Source: Pectinatus haikarae (GTDB lineage Bacteria > Bacillota > Negativicutes > Selenomonadales > Selenomonadaceae). Taken from it: DNA of 33,163 nucleotides. The DNA lies in assembly GCF_030813505.1 (NCBI RefSeq), contig NZ_JAUSUE010000026.1, one strand, 5' to 3'. This document shows, piece by piece, positions 26,017 through 33,163 of this stretch; within the stretch, counting starts at the first letter, position 1; each line of letters begins with the position of its first letter. The notes under the pieces are model-generated. The model did no database searches and was not told the origin of the DNA. It saw nothing but the letters and a program-made list of their open reading frames with translations. A program made the translations under genes and the position numbers.

Positions 26017-26278
26017 TTAAATCGTCCATAAGTTCTTTTACAGTGTTGAATTTTTTGCTCATGTTGCGATGATTTACAACGTCATCCATGGAAGCCTTAG
26101 TCCTTGCATTATAGGAAGGATTAAGTGATAAATTAAAAGGGATTCCCTGTTCTCTCACTACGGTTTTAGCAAAGATAGTAAACGCTGCGGTTGTTGTTAA
26201 ACCTAAAGAAGAAAATACTTTTTCGGCATTTTTTTTAAGATTTTCATCTATTCTAATGTTTAAATTAGTATTAGCCAT
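26003..26278 (-). CDS. RelB/DinJ-family antitoxin
   Basis: A 91-residue antitoxin with an N-terminal ribbon-helix-helix fold (MANTNLNIRIDENLKKNAEK, then SLGLTTTAAFTIFAKTV), typical of DinJ/RelB. The C-terminal part (residues 50-91) would wrap the toxin. It neutralises the toxin and represses the shared promoter. GAGGTG precedes the ATG. The gene is intact, unlike its partner. Confidence 0.88.
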   Translation of the reverse strand: MANTNLNIRIDENLKKNAEKVFSSLGLTTTAAFTIFAKTVVREQGIPFNLSLNPSYNARTKASMDDVVNHRNMSKKFNTVKELMDDLNAEN

Positions 26279-26304
26279 AAGATAAGCACCTCTTTTTTAT
26301 TTAT

Positions 26305-26334
26305 ATTATAGCTTTTTATTTATCACATTGTCAA
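26305..26334 (-). promoter_or_regulatory. promoter of the antitoxin-toxin pair
   Basis: On the minus strand TTGACA (26329-26334) and TATAAT (26305-26310) match consensus perfectly with an 18-base spacer, about 27 bases before the antitoxin ATG. A strong, normally antitoxin-repressed promoter is usual for such pairs. Confidence 0.8.
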
Positions 26335-26385
26335 TAAAATTATAAACAATGTCATTACAAAAGACTTCCAATGAAGGAAAAGGGC

Positions 26386-26842
26386 ATGAAGAAATACAAC
26401 GATTATATCCAGACAGTAATACGCTACTTATCACGAAATGACGAGCTGCGTACATATTTACAAAACCTTGAGGCTGATAAAGCTGCAAAGGAAGAAATGC
26501 TCAAGACCATCATACACCCGATCACAGCGCAGTATGTTCTGGGAGCAGCGACTTAAGCAAGGTCGAGCAGGAGACAGCGCGAAAAGAGAAGCTGCAGCAT
26601 GAAATTGTCGAGCTGAATCTCAATATCACAGAAATCTGGACAGGGTGGATCGAGCAATGCAGCAGCTTGATGCCGAGTCGCAGATCATCTTGAAGGGCCG
26701 GTGGATTGAGCGCGATTCATGGGGGCACTGAAATATAAAGACCAGCCGAAGAAAACATGATGAAGCTCTGCAGAGCATGGCAACAGCTGTATTCGGGCCG
26801 AAAGCGGTCCCTGAACAGCTGTCTTTCGTGTTTTTCAAGTAA
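26386..26842 (+). pseudogene. decayed phage regulator (RinA/ArpU- or DUF1492-like)
   Basis: The ATG at 26386, preceded by AAGGAAAAGG, opens MKKYNDYIQTVIRYLSRNDE and NLEADKAAKEEMLK, then meets a stop at 26554. Downstream, other frames give SKVEQETARKEKLQHEIVEL, MQQLDAESQIILKGRWIERD and finally KHDEALQSMATAVFGPKAVP ending in LSFVFFK and TAA. The order (coiled coil, then a sigma-like helical tail) fits phage late-gene regulators of this kind. At least three frame breaks and a deletion of the helix-turn-helix are evident. Higher GC than the surrounding genes marks it as foreign. Confidence 0.65.
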
Positions 26843-26954
26843 CCTGTGGATAAATCGTTGTTGCCGAAATGACCCTTTTACGACTTTTTTAGGACAAAAG
26901 ACGATCCTTTTTCAACCTATTTTTTACCGAAAACCGTGGTATACTAAGCTTATA
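26843..26954 (+). promoter_or_regulatory. probable residual phage promoter region
   Basis: After the regulator relic, a non-coding stretch carries several T-tracts and ends in TGGTATACT (26937-26945), an extended -10 element. A -35 match is poor, as expected for an activator-dependent phage promoter. It now points into the 3' end of a convergent MFS gene. Confidence 0.35.
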
Positions 26955-26977
26955 ATTCAATAATGACATTATTGAAT
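26955..26977. terminator. perfect palindrome at the end of the MFS gene
   Basis: ATTCAATAATG (26955-26965) and CATTATTGAAT (26967-26977) are perfect 11-base arms around one base. It overlaps the MFS stop codon. With so short a loop and low GC it is a weak terminator at best; a protein-binding site or cruciform is possible. Confidence 0.35.
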
Positions 26978-28177
26978 ATTAGAAGTCTTTGCATCAACTT
27001 GCTCTTTATTTTTGGATGTACTTCCATGTAAAAAATAATATAAAAACATACAAATAATAACAACGATAGCTAAAGCTTCATATAGTCCACGAAATTGAAG
27101 AAATGGGATAATAGTTCCTAATAAAAGTGGACCAAATCCTACACCTAAATCCATGAAGATAAAAAAGGTCGATGTAGCTAACCCTATTCGATGGCTTGGT
27201 GAAATATTAATAGCAATAGCCTGAGCACAAGACATGTAGGTTCCAAATCCCAGCCCAATAAAAGCACCAGCTGCTAAAAGAAGAAATCCTTGATGAGTTT
27301 GACTAAGTATATAAAGGCCAATAGCAAATACCACAAAGGATGGATACATCACAAAATTGTCCCCTTTTTGGTCAAACAATCGACCTGTAAATGGCCTGGA
27401 TGCTACAGCAAATACCGCATAAACAAGAAAAAAGAATTTCCCAGCCTCAATTAAATTAATCTCTTTTTCAAAGGAGGTAATAAAGCCGAGTATACTTGAA
27501 AAACCAATACTAATAAAAAAAGTAATAATCGCAATCGGAATTGCTTTGCGTTCGAAAAAATTACCTAGTGAAAAACCTTGCATTTGCTTTAGTTGTTCTT
27601 TTGTTAATTTAACTTCAGGCACTACTAAAATAAATGTTGCTATACAACTTACAGATAGTAAAATAGCACCTAAAATTAAATTGTTATCTAAGTTTCCATT
27701 TTGATAAAGGTAAATACCTAAAAATGGACCGATGGCTGTACTGAGAGTGACAAACATTGCATAATAACTGGTACCTTCTCCTCTTCTTTCAGCAGGAACA
27801 ATTTGTGCCATAATCGTTCCTGTTGCGGTTGAAGCAACTCCAAACCCTATACCCTGTAAGAAACGTACCCCAAAAAGAAATAATAAATTAACTGTTTTTA
27901 GATTTAGCAGGGTAGAGAGTAAAAAAAGAATTAGCCCAAAGTAAAGTGCTTTTTTCGTCCCTAGTCGTTCTATTGATCTACCGACGAAAAGACGTGCAAA
28001 GAGCGCCCCTAAGATAAAAATACCACATGCAAATCCCGCGTCACCTAATGAAGCATGTAAATTTGTCATTGTATAGTCAGCAATTATTACCATTGTCAAA
28101 TAATATGCCAAATTAACAAGAAAACAAATTATGCAATCTATCACAAAAGCTTTGGTCCATAGTTTTGATTTATTCAT
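26969..28177 (-). CDS. MFS transporter
   Basis: A 402-residue major facilitator with about twelve membrane segments. The A-like motif is GRSIERLGTKKA between helices 2 and 3, and a motif-C-like GFGVASTATGTIMAQIVPAERRGEG lies at helices 4-5. It most resembles drug-H+ antiporter-type exporters, but the substrate cannot be read. The start is the ATG at 28177, 6 bases after AAGGGTG; a GTG at 28186 is inside that ribosome site. It is divergent from a LysR gene, the usual layout when the regulator controls the transporter. Codon usage and position after phage debris suggest acquisition. Confidence 0.85.
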   Translation of the reverse strand: MNKSKLWTKAFVIDCIICFLVNLAYYLTMVIIADYTMTNLHASLGDAGFACGIFILGALFARLFVGRSIERLGTKKALYFGLILFLLSTLLNLKTVNLLFLFGVRFLQGIGFGVASTATGTIMAQIVPAERRGEGTSYYAMFVTLSTAIGPFLGIYLYQNGNLDNNLILGAILLSVSCIATFILVVPEVKLTKEQLKQMQGFSLGNFFERKAIPIAIITFFISIGFSSILGFITSFEKEINLIEAGKFFFLVYAVFAVASRPFTGRLFDQKGDNFVMYPSFVVFAIGLYILSQTHQGFLLLAAGAFIGLGFGTYMSCAQAIAINISPSHRIGLATSTFFIFMDLGVGFGPLLLGTIIPFLQFRGLYEALAIVVIICMFLYYFLHGSTSKNKEQVDAKTSNIQ

Positions 28178-28702
28178 TTTTATCACCCTTAATATTATTA
28201 AACTGTCTTATTATTAAAAAGCAGCTTTAAATCACCTTTTTCAACTTATTCATTGGATAATTATAATTTCCCCTGATCGGTATTATCTGTTTCGTTAAAT
28301 TCATTTTTCCAAGCTTTTTCATAGCTGAAAATTTTCAACTAATATCACACACATTGATTGAGCAGCAACCTTTATTCCGGTGTTAGCATCATACTAATAT
28401 CTGGATTTTGTTTTACTGGCATATACATTGGATTGTTAAGATTTAGTTGGATAATTTTTATAAGACCAATTGCCTAAATTCTGCCGTTTTTAAGTCCAAA
28501 CCATCATAGGCAACTAGAATCACAGAATACAACATTTTTTCACAGCCTTTCATTTATATCCGCTTATAGTGCAGCATTGTTCCCATACTTCTTTAAGATT
28601 TTTGAATATGTAACAAATATAATTATAATATTATTTATTAATAAATAAAAATATATAATTAATTATGAAATCATTCTTTTAAAGCTATTAAGGAGATATA
28701 TT
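28178..28702. other. divergent intergenic region with possible coding debris
   Basis: About 525 bases without an intact gene. On the minus strand two frames look protein-like: one with VAYDGLDLKTAEFRQLVL and, frameshifted, one with NNPMYMPVKQNPDISMMLTP ending at TAA near 28376. They may be parts of one decayed gene of unknown family. Close to the LysR start are two perfect AT palindromes, TTATTTATTAATAAATAA (28631-28648) and ATAATTAATTAT (28655-28666), possible LysR sites. Confidence 0.35.
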
Positions 28703-29608
28703 ATGGACTTAATTCAATTGAAATATTTTCAAGTTGTTGCTCAATTAGAAAATGTAACACGTGCAGCAGAAGAACTTCACATTGCGCAACCTTCACTCAG
28801 CAACACAATCAGACGGTTAGAGAAAAGTATAGGAGTTCCTTTATTCGAACGCCAAGGAAGGCGAATACGGCTAAACCAGTTTGGTGAAGTTTTTCTGCGA
28901 AGAGTGAAACGCATCTTTGATGAATTGGAGCAAGCCAAACGTGAATTGGCGGATATGGTAAGCCTTGAATGCGGAAACGTCACAGTGGGAGCTACTATAT
29001 CTCAAATATTCCCAGATCTTTTCGGAAAATATTTAACATATTACCCGAACGTTAAATTTCGTCTTATTCAAGTTGCAGGACGCCTAGAAATACCACAGCA
29101 ACTTATCAATGGAGAATTTGATCTCTGTATTTCTTCTCTGCCAATTGAACAACCTATTGGTCAATTTAAAATTCACCGTGAGCCTCTGGTAACTGAGGAA
29201 ATTTTTTTGGCAGTACCAGCAAACCATCGTTTAGCTATGCGAAATAGTATACAACTCAGCGAAATAGCTGATGAATCATTTATTAGCCCACCAAAAGAAG
29301 ATGGGCTTAGAGATATTACAACTGATTTCTGCAAACAAGCGGGATTTGTCCCTAATATAGTTTTTGAAAGCAGTACTACTGAAGTAATATGTAGCTTAGT
29401 AAGAACTGGTCTCGGTGTTGCTTTTCTTCCCGCGTTTTGGTTGAATGAAAAAAGTGCCGATTCACTTGTTAGATTACATATTAAAAATCCTTCTTTACAG
29501 CGAACAATCTGGTTATCATGGGTGAAGGATCGTTACTTACCGGCTGCAACTCGTAATTTCAGTAAATTTATAATTAATTATTTTTCACAAGTTGAGATTA
29601 ATAAATAA
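28703..29608 (+). CDS. LysR-family transcriptional regulator
   Basis: A 301-residue LysR regulator. The N-terminal winged helix-turn-helix has LKYFQVVAQLENVTRAAEEL and QPSLSNTIRRLEKSIGVPLF; residues from about 90 form the periplasmic-binding-like effector domain (GNVTVGATI through GLGVAFLPAFW). Effector unknown. AAGGAG lies 7 bases before the ATG. It is divergent from the MFS transporter at 26969-28177, the most likely target, and AT palindromes in its own upstream region suggest autoregulation. Confidence 0.92.
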   Translation: MDLIQLKYFQVVAQLENVTRAAEELHIAQPSLSNTIRRLEKSIGVPLFERQGRRIRLNQFGEVFLRRVKRIFDELEQAKRELADMVSLECGNVTVGATISQIFPDLFGKYLTYYPNVKFRLIQVAGRLEIPQQLINGEFDLCISSLPIEQPIGQFKIHREPLVTEEIFLAVPANHRLAMRNSIQLSEIADESFISPPKEDGLRDITTDFCKQAGFVPNIVFESSTTEVICSLVRTGLGVAFLPAFWLNEKSADSLVRLHIKNPSLQRTIWLSWVKDRYLPAATRNFSKFIINYFSQVEINK

Positions 29609-29906
29609 CTCACTTGATTGTTATAAAGGAATTAAGTTTGAAATATAACATGTTCTGTATATAGGTAAAGCTTTGATATAATCTCTATCTTTTTCCTGCT
29701 CCACAACACAAATTATTTTATACTATCGTTTTGCGAATATATGTGGTAATATAAGTATATAATAACTAAACAAAAAATTTCAGTATCAGCTTACCACGTA
29801 TGATATTAAGTTTATATTTTATTACTTTTAGTTTACCAGTTAAAAGATAAATATTTATTATTAAATTCAATAATAAAAAATTTTATAGTAAGCGTTCACG
29901 TCAGCC
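29609..29906. other. gene-free region after lysR
   Basis: About 300 bases of AT-rich sequence with no coding potential that I can support. A TATAGT at 29884-29889 with a weak TTAAAT at 29861-29866 (17-base spacer) could be the promoter of the downstream MFS gene. Confidence 0.35.
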
Positions 29907-29954
29907 AACGCACTTTCTTACTCAATGTTTTTTTGAGGGGAAAGTGCGTTTTTT
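29884..29954 (+). promoter_or_regulatory. candidate attenuator leader of the second MFS gene
   Basis: A terminator hairpin sits in the leader 35 bases before the start codon. Upstream, AGTAAGCGTT (29887-29896) can instead pair with AACG (29907-29910) and CTTACT (29917-29922), which would break the terminator's 5' arm. Two mutually exclusive structures of this kind suggest conditional termination. I recognise no riboswitch class. Confidence 0.4.
29907..29954 (+). terminator. intrinsic terminator before the second MFS gene
   Basis: AACGCACTTTC (29907-29917) pairs perfectly with GAAAGTGCGTT (29940-29950); an inner CTCAA/TTGAG helix extends it, and six T follow (29949-29954). The nearest upstream gene ends 300 bases away, so it more likely acts on the MFS transcript than on lysR. 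Confidence 0.75.
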
Positions 29955-29988
29955 GTCGTTTAATATGCTGCTTATAAGGAGAAAAAAT

Positions 29989-31167
29989 ATGTTAAAAATA
30001 TCTTTGAAACAAAATCTCATAAAATTGGGGATCGCTTTCTTTTTCACTTATTCATCTGTGGCAATAGCATTGCCGGTCGTTTCCATATTTGTGAAAGAGA
30101 GTCTAAATCTCTCCAATTGGTTAGGCGGTTTTGCTGTTGGCGTATCGTTCATTTCAACAATTTTTTCCCGAAAATATGCCGGGAATTTTGCTGATAATAA
30201 GAGCAGCAAAAAATGTTTTATTCTGGGTTTTATTATCTACATGTTTGCAGCACTCATTTGCATGGGAGCTTCAATATCAAATTTGGGAGTTATAGTGTCA
30301 TTCATGATCCTTATTGTAGGAAGATTACTGCTCGGCATAGGAGAAAGCATGTCGACTGTGGGTATCACGGGTTGGCATCTATTACAGCTTGGTCCTGAAC
30401 ATTCGGGGAAGATACTTGCTGTCATGGGAATGGCTATGTATGGGGCATTTGTATTGGGCGGACCTATGGGACTTGCACTCTATAAAGCGTTCGGTTTTAA
30501 TGCGGTGATGGCGGTATCGTTTATAATGCCAATTATAGGTATTATGCTATTTAGAACAGCTCCGGAAATTAAACCTCAGAAGTTCACCAACAGAACAAAA
30601 AAATCATTTTGGGGACTTTTAAGTCTAATATGGAAACAAGGAGTGACAATAACACTTCAAGGCATAGGGTTTGCTGTATTAGGCGCTTTTATATCTCTTT
30701 ATTTTCAAAACCAAGGCTGGCCGTATGCCGGTGCAGGATTGTCATTATTCGGTCTCGGTTTTGTAATAAGCCGTATTCTTTTTGGTTCATTGCCTGATAA
30801 AAAAGGCGGAGTGAAAGTTGCACTTGCCTCTCTCATTGTTGAAGCATTGGGTCAGGGCTTGTTATGGATGGCGCCGCACTACGCACTTGCATTATTGGGA
30901 GCCTTATTGACCGGATTAGGCTGCTCAATGATCTATCCAGCTATGGGCGTAGAGGTCATAAAGAAAGTTAGTCCTGCACAACGCAGTACTGCATTTGGCG
31001 GATTCTCGATGTTTCAGGATATAGCTTATGCATTTTCGGCACCCATTGGTGGTGTCATTGCTGATAGATTTGGTTATTCTTCAATTTTTCTTCTAGGTTT
31101 CATAGCTGCTATTACCGGTATTGCAATAGTTTGCAGCATGATAGAATACAAATACAATGAATATTAG
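29989..31167 (+). CDS. MFS transporter, YhhS/YfcJ-like
   Basis: A 392-residue major facilitator with about twelve membrane helices. Motif A-like KYAGNFADNKSSKKC follows helix 2, and GRLLLGIGESMSTVGITGW precedes a motif-C-like helix. Overall it resembles the YhhS/YfcJ group of putative exporters (arabinose-efflux-type). Substrate unknown. The ATG at 29989 is chosen because AAGGAG lies 7 bases upstream; an extended frame to 29944 would begin inside the terminator stem. It is preceded by the attenuator-like leader and ends 32 bases from a convergent ABC permease gene. Confidence 0.85.
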   Translation: MLKISLKQNLIKLGIAFFFTYSSVAIALPVVSIFVKESLNLSNWLGGFAVGVSFISTIFSRKYAGNFADNKSSKKCFILGFIIYMFAALICMGASISNLGVIVSFMILIVGRLLLGIGESMSTVGITGWHLLQLGPEHSGKILAVMGMAMYGAFVLGGPMGLALYKAFGFNAVMAVSFIMPIIGIMLFRTAPEIKPQKFTNRTKKSFWGLLSLIWKQGVTITLQGIGFAVLGAFISLYFQNQGWPYAGAGLSLFGLGFVISRILFGSLPDKKGGVKVALASLIVEALGQGLLWMAPHYALALLGALLTGLGCSMIYPAMGVEVIKKVSPAQRSTAFGGFSMFQDIAYAFSAPIGGVIADRFGYSSIFLLGFIAAITGIAIVCSMIEYKYNEY

Positions 31168-31199
31168 TGTAAAAACAGATTGAAACAGGCTTATAACAG

Positions 31200-32336
31200 T
31201 TAATACTGCATTTTTAACCGAATTTTTTTAAATCTTCTTACCGTTAGGTAAAAAGCGCTTATTCCATATATAAGCAAGATAAGAATATCAGTAAAAAAAT
31301 GGGGAGTGTGACCTGAAAGTATTATATTCCGCACAGCTGGCGCAAGATAACTAAGCGGCAGGATGGCAGAAATGATCTTATTAAATAGCGGCATAGCAGC
31401 AATTGGAAAAGTGGAGCCCGAAGACATAAAGATAGGAACGGCACAAATAATGCCTATCTGATAAAAGTAAAACATAGCTTTAAAAAAGGAAATCAAAAAT
31501 GCACCCAGGGAAGTAACGGTAAAGACCACTATTGCTCCTAGAAGTAATAATTTGAATATGTTACCGTGAAATATCGTTCCGGTTATAGCTGTGGCAGCCA
31601 CTATAAGCAGACTATAGTAACAAAATCCCATAAGCCAAAAAGGCAGTAGCTTTCCGGCTATAACGTATTTTTCATCAAATTTATTATACTTTTGTGTATT
31701 ATATTCAATTAGAATAGAACCTGATGAACAGAAAAATAATGCCATATGAAAAGACATCATTAAGAGACAATAAACAAAATAATCGGTGTAATTGAGAAAT
31801 GGATTATATAATATCCTATTTTGCATTTGAACAGGAGAAACCATATTTTGTGCTTGTTCCAATTGATATCCTTTTTTTAATAATAGTGCTGTTCCCATAT
31901 TTTGGGATAAGTTATTTATTATATTTTCTGCGTTGATTACCGCACTGCTCCCCACCATTATATTTGTTTCATCCATTTCAAATAAGACAGGACTTGACAT
32001 GCCGGCACCTATCTTTTTCATGATATCAGGAGGAATATCCACCGCCGCAGCAGCTGTTTTATTTTCCAAATAACTTTTCATTTCTTCCTGTGAGCTGCAG
32101 TAACCAACAACAGAAAAATATTCAGAGTCTTCAAATGACTGATCTATTTTTCGGCTGGCTTGCGACTGGCTTTCATCATAAATGACCAGCGGAATACTGT
32201 CAACGGAATGTTTAAGAAACAAATTATTGAATAATATAAAATAAGCAAGAGGAATAATAAGCGGTATATAGATTAATTTAGGAGCTTTTGATATCATCCA
32301 TTTAAATTCTTGAGTGGCAATCCTAATAACAATCAT
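31200..32336 (-). CDS. ABC-2 type transporter permease
   Basis: A 378-residue permease of the ABC-2 (YhhJ/YbhR-like) type: one N-terminal membrane helix (LIYIPLIIPLAYFILF), an extracytoplasmic domain of about 140 residues (SIPLVIYDESQSQASRKI onward), and five or six C-terminal helices with LPLSYLAPAVRNIIL, characteristic of the family. It should export an unknown substrate with a paired permease and an ATPase. GGAGAA precedes the ATG, and the start is 14 bases after the stop of the preceding permease gene, so they are co-transcribed. Confidence 0.85.
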   Translation of the reverse strand: MIVIRIATQEFKWMISKAPKLIYIPLIIPLAYFILFNNLFLKHSVDSIPLVIYDESQSQASRKIDQSFEDSEYFSVVGYCSSQEEMKSYLENKTAAAAVDIPPDIMKKIGAGMSSPVLFEMDETNIMVGSSAVINAENIINNLSQNMGTALLLKKGYQLEQAQNMVSPVQMQNRILYNPFLNYTDYFVYCLLMMSFHMALFFCSSGSILIEYNTQKYNKFDEKYVIAGKLLPFWLMGFCYYSLLIVAATAITGTIFHGNIFKLLLLGAIVVFTVTSLGAFLISFFKAMFYFYQIGIICAVPIFMSSGSTFPIAAMPLFNKIISAILPLSYLAPAVRNIILSGHTPHFFTDILILLIYGISAFYLTVRRFKKIRLKMQY

Positions 32337-32350
32337 CTAATTTTTCTCCA

Positions 32351-33163
32351 TTAATCATTATTTTTTTTATTATTCCGCCGACGGCAGACAAATACAGTTG
32401 CGATCATTAAAACTATTCCCGAAAGATAGAGAATGATGCTATTTTTATATAAATCATTGGAAAATCCAATGAGCATGATATCACGAACAGTATCTGCGGT
32501 ATATGTCATTGGCAGAAACCGAGAATATATATACACAAACATTGGCTTGGCGATATCCGGCCAGGTATAACCGCTATATATAAATGAGGGCATTATATAT
32601 AGCAGGACAAGAGGAGAAATAGGCTGGCGATGATTTACGGCTAAGGCAGAGATGAAAAAAGCAAAATTGCATATTACAAAACTAAACGCACTGTATATTA
32701 ATAATATATCCATAAAATTACCACGCATAGCTATATTAAAAAAATTTATACAGATAACACTGCCAATGCTTCCGGCCAATATGGATAAAAACCAATATAA
32801 TATCAGTTTACCCGTAATAATAGTAAGCAGGGAATAAGAAGTCCATAAGGTTTTTGAATCAAATTCCCGTACGAAAGCTAAACAGGCAGATAATAATAGA
32901 CTTATCTGAATGCTGTTAGTCACAAGACCAGGTAGTATGAATGATGAATAGGAAGATGTAGGATTATATAAAATACGCGTACTGAAATTTATTGGCAGAT
33001 ATGTGCCCGGTTCCAGAATTTTTGAATTATATGTGGAAATTATTTCTGATGCATATAACTGTACTGTAGAGCCTATGAAAAAATCTCTGTAAACAAACTT
33101 CCACTCGAAGTCATAAGGTCTTCTATGGTACAATCTAGTCATAGGAGGAGGCCTTTTTATCAT
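32351..33163 (-). CDS. ABC-2 type transporter permease, partial at window edge
   Basis: At least 270 residues, paralogous to the following permease. Visible are the end of the extracytoplasmic domain (RDFFIGSTVQLYASEIIST, FSTRILYNPTSSYSS), a run of membrane helices, and the family block FLPMTYTADTVRDIMLIG. The expected first membrane helix and most of the extracytoplasmic domain are missing, so the gene almost certainly extends past 33163; the ATG codon at the very edge is probably internal. An ATPase and a membrane-fusion protein would be expected further upstream. Confidence 0.78.
   Translation of the reverse strand: MIKRPPPMTRLYHRRPYDFEWKFVYRDFFIGSTVQLYASEIISTYNSKILEPGTYLPINFSTRILYNPTSSYSSFILPGLVTNSIQISLLLSACLAFVREFDSKTLWTSYSLLTIITGKLILYWFLSILAGSIGSVICINFFNIAMRGNFMDILLIYSAFSFVICNFAFFISALAVNHRQPISPLVLLYIMPSFIYSGYTWPDIAKPMFVYIYSRFLPMTYTADTVRDIMLIGFSNDLYKNSIILYLSGIVLMIATVFVCRRRNNKKNND

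Noticed and set aside
21692..26960. A duplicated 3' end of ssrA as the far attachment site of the island.
   Set aside because: No copy of the terminal GGAGTTCGATTCTCC-type sequence was seen by eye; a search allowing mismatches would be needed.
16318..29841. The 14-mer TTAGTTTACCAGTT occurs both in the kdp control region (16318-16331) and upstream of the second MFS gene (29828-29841).
   Set aside because: In 33 kb of AT-rich DNA one or two shared 14-mers are expected by chance, and the orientation relative to the genes differs.

Overview
The window reads as a chromosome segment of a low-GC anaerobic Firmicute, most plausibly a Negativicute. The basis is AT-rich non-coding DNA, strong AGGAGG-type ribosome sites, an assimilatory sulfate pathway with an AprAB-type APS reductase, a KdpD-type potassium sensor, and a tmRNA tag ending in ANEDYALAA. 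The lineage is inference; no marker seen here fixes it.

Layout. 1-2800: a Crp/Fnr-type regulator with a near-perfect operator over its promoter, then a SWIM zinc-finger protein on the other strand. 2850-11566: one long sulfate operon. A promoter and leader with an intrinsic terminator (candidate attenuator) precede a sulfate-binding lipoprotein, two permeases, an ATPase (sbp-cysT-cysW-cysA), an AprA/AprB-like APS reductase and ATP sulfurylase CysD/CysN. CysN carries about 155 extra C-terminal residues that are not an APS kinase. The operon imports sulfate, activates it to APS and reduces it to sulfite without PAPS; sulfite reductase is not in the window. A shared hairpin separates it from the convergent kdp genes.

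11607-19906 (minus strand): kdpDE, a terminator, then a 30-aa membrane microprotein gene, kdpF, kdpA, kdpB and kdpC. This is a complete inducible high-affinity K+ pump with its sensor kinase and response regulator. 20292-21691: a CBS-pair protein, a decayed phoU fragment, and the tmRNA gene ssrA.

21735-26960: an accessory mosaic just downstream of ssrA. It holds a large serine recombinase, a HipA-like kinase gene followed by a Fic-fold gene whose catalytic His is replaced, a decayed IS200/IS605-type tnpB with its end hairpin, a RelB/DinJ antitoxin with a C-terminally damaged YafQ-type toxin, and a frameshifted phage regulator. It looks like several successive insertions and deletions.

26969-33163: an MFS transporter divergent from a LysR regulator, a second MFS transporter behind a terminator/attenuator-like leader, and two ABC-2 permease genes (the second cut by the window edge) on the minus strand. 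The most interesting candidates are the HipA-like/Fic-like pair, the kdp microprotein, the CysN extension and the two attenuator-like leaders.
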